From: Patagioenas fasciata
Taxonomy: Eukaryota; Chordata; Aves; Columbiformes; Columbidae
Reading direction: 5' to 3'
Length of the DNA stretch: 64,000 nt
Assembly: GCF_037038585.1 (NCBI RefSeq)
Contig: NC_092525.1
Location: forward strand, 23,394,867-23,458,866
How positions within the stretch are numbered: the stretch's first letter is position 1; every line of letters starts with the position of its first letter. The position numbers and the translations under genes are program-made. Positions 21,501 through 36,010 of the stretch are shown piece after piece. The notes under the pieces were generated by a model. The model ran no database searches. It saw nothing but the letters and a program-made list of their open reading frames with translations, and was not told the origin of the DNA.

Positions 21501-24500
21501 GGAGGTAAGGTTGTGTGATCTTCTACCTGCATGCTTTAAATTCTGTAGTTTAATGTTCCTGTCTAGGCTTAGGGTATTACCACTGACTTGGGTTTTGCTG
21601 CGTGTGTTTGAAAGTGGCCTGGCTTTGTGCTAATTAATCCTTTGTAGCTGAGAAAGTGCTTCAAAAAGAGGAGCTTGGGTCCTTAAAAATCCACTAGACA
21701 TCTGTTACTGAGTAGTGCTAGAGAGTGGACAGAGCCTCAAGGGCCTTTTGTTTGACCCAGGAACTGGTGCAGTGCTGTGTGGTTATTGCATCCTCAGTGT
21801 AACCGCTCAGAACTACATCTCTGGTGGTTTTTTTTTGGGGGGACAGCTGCTGATACAGAGGCTCATCAAACTCCAAAAGCAGCAAAATCCTATTCGAAAA
21901 GAATTATTCTGGTTCTGTCCTGTGTCACCAATACCTGGACAGCAGAGGGATTTATGCACCTTGACTCTTAAAATCTCAAGTCCTGTACACACTGTGCAGC
22001 TGTAAAAGCAGTGAAAGCTGTGGCTCTGTGACCTTGGCTAATGTGCAGCTCCATATCACCCTATTTGCAGGCCTCCTCGCGTTGCCCATCGGGAGCGGGT
22101 GCCTCTGAAGCCTTTGGGCTGGCAGTCATGAAAATGTTATTTTTGTGGTCATAAACCAGAACATGAACCTTAAATCCTGTATGTGTTTTTCACACAGGAA
22201 AATACAGTCAAAGGAGAGAGTGAGACTCCGCTAACCAGCAGCTGCACAGGGATCAAATGGTGTTTACAAGAAAGGAAACCACCTGTGAAAGCCGTCTTGA
22301 TGATTTTACCTGACCAGATCTGTGCTCCCTTCGTGCACCTTTGAACACTGGCTCTCCCTCAGCCTGACAGATAAGAGCTGAAGTGACTAAATGGGCATGT
22401 GCAAGGCTGTCCCCTGACAGAGGCACCTCAGCCAGAGTGGTTCCAGCTCTCCTGCTGTAAACTCACTGGTGCAGACTGGGATATGCTGGACTGGAGTGGA
22501 GCAACTGCAGGCACTGGATGGAGCTGGCTGTGGATGCTGCTGTGTGAGGTAAGGGAGGGAGGACTCTGCAGCCTTATGGTGTGTGGTGGGTTCCTGCCTC
22601 AAGGCTGGGTTGAGTGCTTTGCCCCGTGTGGGTTTGAGTCCAGGAGCAGTGTTGGGGAATATCTCTAGGCAGTTCATCTGAAATTCTTCTCAGGCACTGT
22701 TTGATCAAAAGCAGCATAGTACAACTGTTTTTGCTCTGAAAGCTGATCTGATGAGATAAGGTACTGTCAAGTAGGTATTTCCATTAGACATAAAAGAAAA
22801 TAACTCCTTTTCCTCCACCACCACCACATTAGTTCCATATCTTGGTGGAGGGAGAGCAGCTCTACCCACTTGGCACTCCTGGATCCTCTGAAGACCAGTG
22901 CTGACCCAGGGTCTAGGCAGCAATGGGGCCGTTTGCTCTAACCCAGGACTTCTCTGGGCTCTCGCAGCCTGCACAGAAAATGGAGCTACAGCAGGTGTCA
23001 GAAGAAATGGGTATATACTGGTCCTCCAGAGTTAGCTGGCAGCAGCTCCTGTATAAAAGGGCCTTTTTACTCGCCCTGTTGTGCCTCAGCTGAGTGTACT
23101 TCTAGCCTTCTCCTCTCTGCAGCGCATTGCTTATTTTCATTTTGTCTGTAACTCTTATGTTCTTGACCCTGATTTGTTTGAATGTCCAAGGCTGAGCATC
23201 TTCCTGCAGAGACATCAAAGCTTTGCCTAGAGTGAGGCCCTCCTGCTGTAGCACCTGTGTAAACTGCACTTGTCTGGGGCTGTTGAGTGTGGCTGGAAGG
23301 TAGAAGTCCGCCCTCTCTGACTCCCTTGGAAGGTTTTTGGGAGGTTTTGAGCGAGGAAGATTCATACCTCCTTCCTTGCAGTGTTTTCTCTGTCTTGTAA
23401 TACCTCACGTTCTCATCCATGCTGAAGTGATTTATGCTGCTTCTGAGATGTGCCAACCAGAGAGTTTTGTCTCAGAGTTGTTTTTCACGTATGAAGTGAG
23501 CTGCTTTTAATTAAGTGGGAGAAATAACATCTCTTTTCAAAGCCTTTTTGTCTTGCTGTTAACACCCTGCTTAGGTAAAAGCATTGGAACTGCCCAGGGT
23601 TACCTATTTAGCCTTTTGCTAAGGGATGCATGTTTGTCACCAGGTTTGGGACAACATGATGTTTCCTATTTCCCAGCTATCCAGAGGCTGTTTATTTCAT
23701 TATTTGTCTGAAAACCATGTTGGCGGTTTACTATCCTATGCTGGCTGATAAAGGGAGTTGGTTTTTCAAATCCTTTGCAAAATCAGCCCCAAAGATAAAA
23801 GAGCTTTGTGCTAGCTGGAACTCTGTTGTTAGGACAAGAGTATTCCTGCAATACCTTTTCCTCTGAGGTTTTACATCATGTTTCTGATTTCAGTGTGTTT
23901 ATATATAGAATGGTAATTCTGTGAGCTTTGCTTCTGGTGAAAATGCTGCTGCTCTGGCTGGGTGTGTAGGCAGTGAGTACGCAGAGGAGTGGTGAGGGTG
24001 GCTGGTGCAATGGAGCACAGCCCTTGTTACCTCTTGTGTGCCTTGGGTTTTATTACCATGTGCATGATTTTGTTCTGGGTGGGATGAGAGGTACATTGGT
24101 GTCTTGGGTAGCATAGAGGTTCATGCTTACCAGTTGCAGCTACTGGGCTGTTCTGGGAAGGGTTTTTTTTCTGGAGACAACCATTTGGGAAACTCTCAGC
24201 CACAGAGTGAGGAGGGGCTGATGAGGAGGCCCTTGTCTGTGAGTGTGTGGAAGAGCAACTGGGAGAGCTGTAACTGGAAGGAGATACAGTTCCCACATGT
24301 GGAGAGAGTGATGTGATGAGTGTTATACATACCTAAATAACTAGGAAAAATCCTGTCCTCTGGGTGATTCCACCTGCCCCCATAATCACTTATATCTGCA
24401 TTGTTTTTATGCTGCCCACGTGTTTTGGCTGCTCCAATAAGCACACGAAGAAACCACCCTCCTACTGCTGAGTGACTCACACTGTCACCCCTCCAGGAAA

Positions 24501-26568
24501 CCAAGAGAACCTCACTACAGCTGATAACAGCGGCTCCTCCTTAGCTTCACAGGTAGTGGGACGCCTCTCAAATGCTGCTTGCAGAAGTTTCAGGGGCATC
24601 CCCACCTCCTCAAATTCAAATGTGCTCTGGAGATCAAAGAGCTGAGCTCTTCAACTGGGTCAGCTTTGCACAGAGCAGGTGGGGATTCCTCCTGGGGGTG
24701 GCTTTTCTCTTTCCTGCTTTGTGCTTTGCTGCCCTTTGAGGCTGGCTGCTTTTCTGCTCTGTTCTATGCTCCAACCCTTTTCTCTGCAGAGCTGTGCATA
24801 GTGCGTTGTCACATGTGGGACAGTCACAGTGTTTCTGTGCAGAGTGAGGCCAGGATGCCCTAGGAAGAGCCTGACACAGGAAACCCAGACCAGGCTGGGA
24901 GGAGCAGGGCCTGCAGGAATGATGGCAAGGCTGTTTCTCTCCATTTTGGGGTTATGTTTGTTTAAATCAGAACTTCAGAAAACCAAGACAGTTTGTGGCT
25001 GCAGTATCTAGCGTACATACTGATGCCAGGGCAATCCTGATACATTGTGACTATCTTGCCTCTTTTCCATGGGAGATTTTTGCTTTGCTTGAAAAAACAG
25101 TGGGCGTTCAGGTTTTTTCCTTGTCCCTCCTGATTACCTAGATGGTGACCTGCAGCTGTCTGATTGTAAACTCTGTGAACTCTCAGTCACCACCATCTGC
25201 TTTCACTACTGTCGTGTGTGACTCTGAAATGAGACTGAATTTACTACTTTCAGGGTATGCTGGGGCTGGAGACAGGCTATCCTCACCTCAAAGTAGAGGG
25301 GTAGAAACACAAATCAGTTAAGGCTGAAACTGCCTGTTTTGGGTACTCTAAAGCATCTGACAGAGTTATGTGTATATTACTTTTAAGCAATATCTGTCAT
25401 CATTTGGCATTCGGTCTGTTCAAAGACACCTAACTCCATGCAAATTTGGTGCTGCCTCTCCATCCCACCAGAGGATGACTGCTAGAAGTCACAGAGGTGT
25501 TGATGGAGAAGTGAGGAGCAAGGTTGAGCATGCTGATGCCTGGGACACAACCTACTGGACCTTTCTTAGCTTGCAGTTTCCCTATGATATGAGTATCAAG
25601 CTGTGTGTTGGGGATCTTTTGAGTATGCTGGGCCACAGAGGGAAATCCAAACTCTTTAAAGCAGTCAGGCTCCAAGCCCATGCTCTGGTCTTCTGAGATA
25701 GTCCCTGCAGGACGCAGCTGCCCAGGGAGAGCAGAAGCAAGGGCTCTGTGCTGGACTAGTAAGTGATTTCTTTGATTGTACCACACAAGAGGGCTGTGCT
25801 TGCTGAAATCTCCCTTTAAAAGTGCAACACCTGTTTTCCTATCGCCCTCTAGTGTTTCTTATTTTGGATTTGGGAAGATTTCTACTGGCAAGACACTGCT
25901 TTGTGACATTGGCCTCTTGTCTTTTCGGGTATGGAGAGATGCACAGATGTTTTACTAGATTTGCATCATACAGATTGTGTGCTCACTTCTCGTACCACAA
26001 GAACTGACCTCTCAAAAATGGCCAGAGCAGTGGATTGAACTGGAAGTATTTGATTTGTGGCAGGGGCTTCCTAAGTGACTTTATTTAATTGGCAGCTCTT
26101 TAGGGTACGCTGATTGATTCTGTGTGCACACAGTGCTTGACACAGGAGCACCTTGGTTTTACTTTGACAATGCAAATAAATCATGGTGCTGGTGCTGCTC
26201 TGTGGTGGCACTGGTGGAGTTTGAGCACAGACCACTAGATGTCTGTATAAACTAGGGTTTGACAAGCAGCAGTTGCAGCTGTGGTTTATGAATTTTATTG
26301 GCTTATAAACAGCAGAGATAGAGCACAGACTCATAAACTGCAGTCTCTTACACCCACAGAAGGGTGGCAGTAAATGAGGGGATCAGAGACTGATGCTGAA
26401 GCACAGAGTGGAATGGTTCATGACCAGGAGGTGGCTTGCAGGAGCCTGAGGCCATGTTAATGCTACCAAGTCCCAGCGCTCTGGTGGGACATGCTCTGCC
26501 ATTGCAGTCAGAGATCCCCGCAAGGAGCTCCTGCAACCCCAGTGAAGTCTGTTCCTTGCCAAGAAAGC

Positions 26569-26585
26569 TTTTTTTTTTTTTTTTT
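26569..26585. repeat. Poly(T) run of 17
   Basis: Homopolymer tract followed by CCTTTAG. No SINE or LINE body is recognisable next to it. Confidence 0.85.
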
Positions 26586-28621
26586 CCTTTAGGGTAGAAG
26601 AGAGGCTTTTGCTCATTGGAAGAGAGATTAAGGTGGTCAGAAGGAGCTCTGTTCCCTCTTCCCTCACTGCTGGCAAAGCAACTTGTGTCTACACTCCCCA
26701 AATCCTCAAGTGTGGGTTGAACCTGTGTCCCACCCTAGAGAACTGCGTTTCCCTGCCAAAGCAGCTTGCTTTGCTTTACCTCTGCAAGACAGAGTGCTGT
26801 CAGTACCAGAGCAGCGTGCACACCGAACAAGCAGCTCTTCAGTGCTTGTCCTCTCGCACAATTCCACTAAAGCCACTAGAGGGCAGGGGAGGACTGTGAA
26901 AGAGGAGAGTGGCCTCAACCCTGCTGGAAAGAGCTCAGCTGTCCCTGGGGTGAGATCCTGCACCTGAGGAAGGGTCCTGCTCTTTGCTTCCTGAAGGGGT
27001 CCTGGGACAGGCTGAACTCGCTGCAGCCTGGCCTGGTGCAGGAGCAGTACCTTGTTCTCCAAATGCCGTTCCCTCCTGCTCTGCTCTCTTGCCACCTCCT
27101 TGCATCTATGTAGACCCTTCCTTCTCTGCTCCACCCTGCTTCATCCCTTGTTCTAGCTCTACCAGCCCACAGGCTGGAGCATCACCTTAGCCTGCCCAGG
27201 ATGCTCAACCCAGCTGTAGAGATTTGGGAGGCTACTGCAAGGGACAAGCAGTCTCCCTGAATGGTGCATCTGGCATCTTATGTCTCTGACATGTGGCGAA
27301 TCAGAGGGCTCTGTGGCTGAGCTTGAGCTTAAGCCCCTGAACTGCGAAATACATGAGGATTGTGCAAGGCAGAAAATACCTTGGTGTGGTAATGGACGAG
27401 TAGCACATCCCCCTAGTGCTGGCTGTGTGGAGAAGTTAGAGGATGTGGCAACATGCAAAGGGACAGTGTCCCCTTACAACAGGTCATGGGTTACTGGATA
27501 CAAGGAGCACCTGTGGCTGGAGGGGAACTGGCTTGTGAACCACTCACAGCTGTGCCTCAGCCTGTATGACACTGGAGCTCTGGGAGCACAACAGGGCTAA
27601 TGGGAAGGTGCAGCTATGGGCAAACAGCTACTGCATGTTGTGCTCCTTGTACTGCATCACACCAGACATGTGCATGAAGTCCCCGAGTCAAAGGACTTTA
27701 TCAAGATGTGGCTGGAGACACTCTGGCTGGGAGCATGACCTTGTCAGAGCTGTGGGTGTTTCTGTAATTCCCAGGAGTGCAGATGCTGTCTCTGAAGATG
27801 GGTATCAGCCCCACATTCTGCTCCTCACTGCACCAGCCAGCAGAGCCCAGGGTAAAGCAGGCAGAAGCAGAGTGGGCTGTGGCTGGCTGAGGAGCTGGAG
27901 GAAGCTGGGGATCAGTGCTGGACTAGTGCTGCACAGGGGCATCGGAGCCACAGCACAGGGTGTGAGGAAAGGGGAGTGATGCAGCAAAGCTGTCTCTGTC
28001 TCCTGCGCTTACCTTTAAAATAACATTTGTCTTGCTTTTCTTGAAGGAAAATTGGACTTTCTGGAAGATCCTGCCTACAGATTTCTTTGCCCAATTAGGG
28101 TATTGCTCAATGTTGTTTATTCCAGGACTTGTGTTTGTAAAGTATGGAGCAGACCACATGTCCCTTGGGGATTCTAATTTTCTTTAATTCCAGTTAGCAA
28201 GGCAATCTACGGAAATAAGTTTGAACAGATAGTCTCTAAACTGATTAAATCATGGTATTGGACAGGATCTGATGTACCCTTTGAGGAAACCCAAGAATTT
28301 ACACTTCAGGAAAGATACCACTGCTTACTTCTGCATGCTCTTCACTGTTGCACCTATTTTTGAATCCAGCAGACACATTTGCCAGCTTGTGTGGGGAATG
28401 GGAAGGGGATTCTATTTCTTTCCTAGGAAAGAAAATGTGAACACTTGCATTTCTGACACAGCTGGGAACAGAGCATGGAGCCTTGTGAAGACATGGTTCA
28501 GGTTCAGCTGGTCACCTTGCAGCTGGGCTTTGTCAGTCCAGGACTTTGTATGCTGTGCAGACAGCATAGGCACGCATACCCTCTGACAGCCTGGTCACAA
28601 AGTTGTGGTTTTGTTTTTGTG

Positions 28622-28635
28622 TTTTTTTTTTTTTT
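28622..28635. repeat. Poly(T) run of 14
   Basis: Homopolymer tract inside a T/G-rich stretch with no attached element recognised. Confidence 0.8.
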
Positions 28636-31600
28636 AGTAACTTCAAAGCTCTATGTATCAATGTATTATATTTGGAGTTGAGTAGTAGTGAGTCAGGCTT
28701 TTAAATCTCTAAGCTCTGGGTTTACTCCCAAGCCAAACAGATGTACTGTTAACACTGTTTGAGCTATCTGGAAGTGCAAGACCATCTTCTGAACCCAAAA
28801 CTAAGTGCAAGCAAAATGGCACCTTATCCTACAGCCTCCTAGCTGACTAGAGGAAGGAGGAGGTTGCAGCTGAAAGTATGTGAGCAGGGGACAGGAGAAG
28901 TTGCCTCTCAGAGGAGTGGAAACCTCCAGCTGGTACTTGATGCAGCCTTTAGAAAGGCATGAACTGAGACTTGCTCAGCTCTGAATCTGTGCAGGACACC
29001 GCTGGCAGAACATCACAAAAGCAGTGAGAGTCTGCAATACAGCTGCCTTCTCTGGGAGCTGCCAGTCCGAGGCCTTCTCAGGGCAGCAGAGATAGAAGCT
29101 GCTTCAGTTTTGTAGATGCTCTGGGGCAGGATGCTCTCTTCCAGCACTGAAGTTGCTGGGTGCCCCAGGAAGGCTGCCTGATGGGCAGGCTGGGATTTCT
29201 TGCTGAGCAGAATTGATGTAATGCCAGAGAAGTTCAGAAGCATCAGACCCTTTTACCAAGTGCCCCCTACTTTTTCAGATTTGCATCTGTCCTTCCTTTT
29301 GAGATTTCTTCTTTGTAAACACGGCTCTGTCCTACACATTAGCCTCTGTTTTTTTGCCATGACTCAGCTGGATGTGCTTCCAGCTTGTGAAGGAGAGGAA
29401 GACAGAACATGGAGAGGAAATAGGGGCAGCTAAGAGCACAGCGAAGAGCTAAACGGGGGGGTAAATAAATATGCAGTGCCCTGCCAGAGAATTATTTTCT
29501 TATTCCCAACTGAGGAGATTTTTTCAGTAACTTCTGTATGAGCAAGCTGGTGCCATGGTAATCAGGCACACATTTGACAACAACAGTGTCTGCGGTTGCA
29601 ATAATTGATTGGTGTTTGCAGTTACTGCTCACAGATGTGGCTTCTGCTTTGTATCTTCATGACTCGTTTCCCGTCTTTGGATTGGGGGTCCCATCTCTAC
29701 TTGCCCTGTTTTGTAACATTCTAATCTTTTGGCTGCTGGATCCATAGCAGAGTGTTGTGCAGTTGCCTCTGACCTGTTTTTCCCCAACAAGCAAATTCTT
29801 GGCAGCGTGCATGTTGCAGTTAGGTGGGACACGTTGTTCCTATGGGCTGGCCTCATCTCTGTCACAGTGACAAGCTTGTCGGAGATGTCGGGAGAGAACG
29901 CGAGGAGATCACCCAGGCTCACAATGACTTGCTGTAAGCCCAGTCTTGTTCTGCCAGATGTGAGGTGACCTCCATTTGGAGAAGATAAGGGAAAATACTT
30001 CTTGGAGAGTTAAGGTGAGATCAAGAGCTGAAGGTGGGAGAATTTGCACCCACCAGCTGACCTTGTGAGGCCTTCCCAATGATGTGAACACAAGTTGTAT
30101 GACTTGCCCTTAAACTTGGGGTAACACCCAGAACTGACAAGACTTGTTTCACACCACTGTGAAATTATGGGGTCGGAACCAGCCATGGATGTGAAACTTT
30201 AACACCAGTAAGATGAGTCAGAACGTCCAACACCTAGTGTCCTGTACTGAGGCTCTGACATTTCTGAAACATGATGCTGAGCAAGTCTGGATGTGTTCCT
30301 ATCTGAAGGCAGCGGCTTATGTGGCTGACAGCTTTCTATTGACAACCTTGGAAGCTTATTTTTCATCCCATGAAATTCTTGCTATAAGGGAAAACAAGCT
30401 GAAATTCCCCATGAGCCTAACAGTGTAGACTTTTCTTTGCCAGTCTGATGGATTCAATCCTTTTCTGTTCAGACAGTCCTTTCAATGCCTAAAAATGCTT
30501 TAATTCCTATAAGTATCCTCTTTTTCAAGCAAGCTCAGAGCTGTAGCTTCTCCCACCATATGAGCTGGTTGACTGGCTCTGATGTGGTTTGTGGTTACAT
30601 GTAACATTGCTCATGTGGCGCTCCTGTGCTTTTGATTTTCTGAATCACCAGTGAGTGTACTTTCACAAGCAAGTGTGAGTCTTGCTCAGGAGGTGTGTGT
30701 AAATACCATGGAGAGGCACCAAGAGGCTCAGGTTCTTCCACCATGACCTGTGGGCTCCTGTACCTGCTGCAGGTGGGGGTGTGTGGTTTCCAGGTGCTGC
30801 TGCAGCAGGCACTGGGGAGCCCAGGACACCCCACCAAGCAGTCCCTGCACTGAGCTCCTGTGGACTCCAACCACCCACCAGTATGGGATGAAGCTCCTCA
30901 GGGCTAGATGGTATCCACTGGGTAGTGAGAGGTTATCAAGGGGTTCCAGTCTCCTTCCTCATTTGCCGAATTATCACCTCTCCATTGACAATTTGCTATG
31001 CTTGAATTCCAAAAGATTCAAAAAGTCCTGGTGTTGACCTGCCACAGTATGGGGGCTTTGAAGACATTAGCTTTACTGGTGCCAAGGCTGCGTGTCTTGA
31101 ATAAAGAGTAGATGATGGTGTCTCAAGCTGCCAAACTGGCCACAACATGTCGATGGCAGAGAGGCCAGGCATGATGATGCTGTTGGAACATGATGTTGAG
31201 TCAGTGCATTTTCTTCTAAAAGATGGCAAAGCAAATAACAGAAAGTAAAGTTTGCAGGGGCAGTGGTTTCTCTAAGTTCCAAGCCAGGCACAGATCCTTG
31301 TCAGAGCCTGGGTCCAGTGGGTGCTGGTGTAGTTTGGAGCTACCACACTGTTGCTGGTCCGAACCATGTGGTATCTCACACAGGCACAGGATGTCCCATT
31401 ATATTGGGCTGTCCTAGTGCTAGATACCACAAGGAGCTGAGTTCAGTGCATCTGCGGAGAAGTACCATGAATCACACAGGCCCAGGAGTTATGTCTTTCT
31501 TAACTTAGCAGGGTGATAATGAAAGATGTGGCACAGCTGATAAACCAAGATGCTATTTAGAGAAGATACCCAAGAACAGGAACTGGTGCACAATGGGGTC

Positions 31601-34600
31601 CTCCCAGTACACTTACAGTAATTTGTAGATTGTCTGTATCTCCATGGTGTACGTGTGCTGCCCTAACTGCATCTTCACCTCTCTGTTTGAATGCTGCTGA
31701 GCTTATGGCAGTAAGTTAGCAAGCCAGCTAAACCACAAAGAAGAGTCTTCACCAAGGCCTGACCCCATTAATCAGCAAAGCAAAGTTCCCCCCTTCTCTG
31801 CTGAACCATTTCTTAGCCAGAGATACAGCACTTTGTGTTGGTAATGGCAGTAGATGTGCAGGATGTCTGAGTGGTGGTGGGAGTGTGATAGGAAAGAAGC
31901 TGCCCTAGATGAGATGACTGTGGCTCTGCTCAAAAATGGCACCCAAGGAAACAAAAACTGCCCGGTGAGAGGCACAAACAAAGGAATTGTGCAGCTGGAG
32001 ATGAGAAACAGAAACTGGTGGTTGAAGGCAATCAGAATTGAGACTCGATCTGAGAAGTACTATCTTATGAAAACAGGAATGCAATTAAAGCTATAGTTAG
32101 GAATGTGAATGTTTTACTGCGTAAAGATCCTGAGGGATTTCCCACAAAACCTCTTGCCTGGGGGCTTTGTCTCTTTTAATGCCTTGGTGCTACTTCTGTC
32201 CCAAATGATGAGACAATCCTCTTGGAGAAGAGGTAATGCTAGCAATAAAACCTGCTTTCTGATCCTACCTTGACAGATGCAAAATAAACCAGAGGATATA
32301 CTGCAAGCATCATTACAGAAGTCTCTTTAGTTCAACAGCTCTTTTGCAAAGGAAGTGACATTTTCCTATGGTGTTTTCCTCCTGTCATTGAGTTCATAAT
32401 CCTTTGCTGTCTCCTTTAAAGATCAAATAAATAAAACAACAAACCAAGACAAACAACCCCCAACCCTACTATGAAAAAAGCCAGATCTTTGTAGCATATC
32501 CAGGATGGACTCCAGATAGGTGCCACTCAGCTTGCTGAGGTTTTTTGCAGTGTTTTCTTATGTCATTCATTTTGGGTAAGTCAAGCATGTATGAGACCTT
32601 TACAAATAAAAATTTCAAGATTGTGGTTATGTTCTTGTCATATAGATAGGTACCCTAGCATCCTACTGGCAGATTTGATTTGGAAGTGCAGAGACTTGCC
32701 ATGCCTATAGATGACATTTTGGGTCTGAGTCTTCTGGGACACAGGTCTGAACAATGTTCAGATCAGCCTCTCAGACAGGTCCTGGCTTGTTTCCTTTCAT
32801 TGTGTTGTACAATGATGCATTTAGCTTCCAATATCAAAGACTGGTGGTGCTGTGCAGCTGTCTGAGAAAGGTCACCGAAAGCCAGAGGAGTTTCACAAAA
32901 AACATAGTTGAATAGTTGACTCAGATTCACTGAAACGAGCAGACCTCTTCTCTTTTTCTTTCAGCATTATCTGTTTTTTGTGAAACTTGCTGGTTTTGCT
33001 GTGATCTTTATCTGTTACTCAGTTGCAAGAAACTTTGTTTTTTCATGCACGTTGGGAAGGACTTTAATACAGACAGCGTTCACATCCTGTGCTTGATGCT
33101 GCAGGATGGATTGAGATTTCCTGCGTCAATCCTGTCACCAGTGGCTCCCATTGCCAGCCTCTACTGTTGTCAGTGACACTGAATGGAACATTCACAGCTG
33201 GCAATGATGGGTGATGCTTCAATCTAGGATCTGACTCCAGCAGCCTGGCAATATTCCTGGCTGTCTGGGTTGCCTTGGGTTGTGCTAAGCCGTGTGTATG
33301 CTCTGGAGGTAGTATCCAGAATCCTTCCCTTCATCCATGCAGAGTGGCGGGGAGATACCTCTTCTGTGATTTGATGCCATCATGTTAAAGATCTCGTTGC
33401 CCATCATTGACCAGTAAAGATCCTAGAAAATAAAAAGAACTGTGGCCTTTCTGTGAGTGGCAGTGTCTGAGGATGTTCATCAGCCTGGTCTGAATTTAGA
33501 AGATTTTGCTGGTATCCAGCTACAGTGCCAGGCAGACATGCTGTTAGTGTGGCTCCTGAATCCTTTTCTGTGTGTAACCACCTAGGCAAAATAAATGTTT
33601 GCAACCTGATGAGGTGTCAAGAATGGGCTGGTGTAGAACAGAGAGTGATATGTGGTTGAGGTGCCCTAGATATTCCTGAGGAGGGGTGATATTTGAGGTA
33701 ACATATCACAGCTTCAGGTGACTTCAGGATGCTATTAATAGCCTGTCAAGCATAACACCTTGCTTTGAAACCGGCAGCTGATGGCCTCTATGCGGGCTGG
33801 CAGTTCCCACAGGCGCCACTGAAAACAGTGCTCTTGTCTTGCTGCTGCCATCTCAAGAGGGAGCTTGGGGAGCAGGATGGAGCCCCAGTGACACTGTGCT
33901 GCAGAGAGGAGGGAATGATCGCTTTAGCTGGATTGTTGTCTTAACACATCTGTTTTCCCTTTGAGAAATCCCACATATACGCGAGTCATACGCAACTAAG
34001 TTTGCAACAAATAAGGAAGCTTTCTCAGGGTGGAGTGCCATGGCTATCAGTGGAAAGAAGTCTCACTGCTGCAGGGTGGGCAATGGCAGGGGGCCTTGGT
34101 TCTACCCAGGCAGTGTGATTTTTAAGAAAAAGTGAATTTAAGTGCTGGTTGCAGAGTCCATGGTCTTATTTCTTACTGCAAAGTGAGGGCCTCTCATTTT
34201 AGTATTTTCAGGGCTGGTGGTGACTGAAGCAGAGTGTGTTTCTCAGCTGCGCCTATCCCAGGCCAGGAGGCTTGTGCCTGCAGGGCTTGCTTGCTTGTTG
34301 ACTGCATTGGGAGCCCAGAAAAACTATTACAGCTCCAAGCCCAAGTGGTCTTAGTGTGCTATAACCATTCCCATCTCTCTGGGGAGATCCTGCTTTTGAT
34401 CCCTCCAGTGAGAAGTGAGTGGGAATCACCATGCCTCACCATAGTCATGTGAAAGGAAGGGAGCTTGTCTAACGTATGTGGGTTGCTTCACGGTCAACAG
34501 AGATGCAAAATCCCTCAGGGATGATCCTGGCATCACCAGCTTGAGCATAGCCTGATCAGCTGTCATGGTGTAGTTGGGTGGATCAAGTCTAAATGTGTGT

Positions 34601-34608
34601 GAATATCC

Positions 34609-34625
34609 TTTTTTTTTTTTTTTTT
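34609..34625. repeat. Poly(T) run of 17
   Basis: Homopolymer tract followed by CCTGTAG, similar to the run at 26569 in context only. Confidence 0.85.
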
Positions 34626-35879
34626 CCTGTAGTTTAGAAACTAGTCAAGAAGCTGGGAGGAGAAGGTTCATCTTGATGAAAGTGTAAGTGTGTGAGCCTC
34701 TGGTGATATTTTCAGAAGCCTGTAAAGGAAGTATAGCTTAAATTCCCAAATAAATCCAAAGTAGTATGTTCAAACATACACCTTTTGTCTTATTTGCAGT
34801 TACAGGAACATCAGCTGGGCTCCTGCATAATTTCAAATGTCAATGGGACCTGAGTCCTGAGTATCTGGAATGCTTATTCAGAGGTTTTTCCAGCTCTGTA
34901 TTGTCTATATCATGTCTTTTCCATCTGTCAAGTCAGAGAAGTCTTTCTCGGGGCATGTTCTTATTGTAAGAATAGAACACCAGCCCTTTCAGTCAATTGA
35001 CTAGATGATCGGATAAGGTGGTGCAATTTCTTGGAGTTGAAAAAGGGACCGTGTGTATGTAAGCAAACAAGATAGTTGCCTGGATTTAATTAAAGCTGTA
35101 ATTAAAAGCTTTGTCCATCAAACAGGGGTAGAGCCTGCAGAGGAACCCTCAGGACTTGGGTGTGCAGTTGGTTTAAGGTGCCTTTGGGTGAAGTAGCTCC
35201 ATTTGCTGAGCAACAGGAAATGTATGTGTGTCTGTTACCCCTCCTTGATCATGAATGAAGTGCATCTGATTGCAGGCCGGCCATGCACTCTCCCTACTGA
35301 TGCATAAACATGCTCATGCCCTCATGCCACTGATGAGTCACAAATACTGAAAGAGGCTTGGGCGTCAGGCAGTAACTCTTGAAGTCTGCTATGAGTTGAT
35401 TTGAGAACAAGCATCTTGAGCATTTGCGCCTATCCAGCTCAAGCAGTTGAAGTCCACAACTTAAATCTCACTGGCATAATTTGCTCTGCCTCTTCAATCA
35501 GCTGGATGTCATTCAATACGTAAGTCCACAGGAAATGACTCCTCCTTAGAAAAGATGGTAGTTGCTAGAAGACACGTTAGGAGTTGCTCTATTGAGAGAC
35601 AATCAGAGCAGTACCAAAATCAGAGATATTGAGATGGGTGAAGGTGAGGAATACTCATCTACTATTTTCATTAATTCCTCTAGATCAAAAACCTAGTGCT
35701 GGTTAACAAAATATTCTTTGGATATTTGAACTTCAGCATGGGGAGGGGCCAGAATATTATACCAGGAATGCTGAGACCAGAGCACTAGAAATGAGCTGAA
35801 ACTCAGCAGTACGGTGTGCAAGGGCGCTCAGTGACTAAGAACAAAAACCTGTTCTCAAGCAGGGGCCTCATCAGTTAGA

Positions 35880-36010
35880 AAATACTGAGAAGAACAAAGA
35901 TGTCAGTGAACTGGCTGATCACAGGATGACTGTGAACCATCAATATGATGTTCTTGTGAAAAAGGCAAATTTAGTGTGAGGATCCACCAGGTGAGTTGGT
36001 GATGGGCCCT
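35880..36010. mobile_element. Possible old CR1 LINE fragment
   Basis: The stretch with GACTGTGAACCATCAATATG followed by TTCTTGTGAAAAAGGCAAAT resembles the part of CR1 that encodes the end of its reverse transcriptase ORF (the AACCATCA...GCCAA region). Divergence is high, no 3' octamer repeats are visible and the limits are unclear. This is a pattern-memory call and not a search result. Confidence 0.35.

Noticed and set aside
27280-27979. Pair of overlapping plus-strand open frames (106 and 137 codons)
   Set aside because: Low-complexity composition, minus-strand frames over the same bases, no homology recognised.
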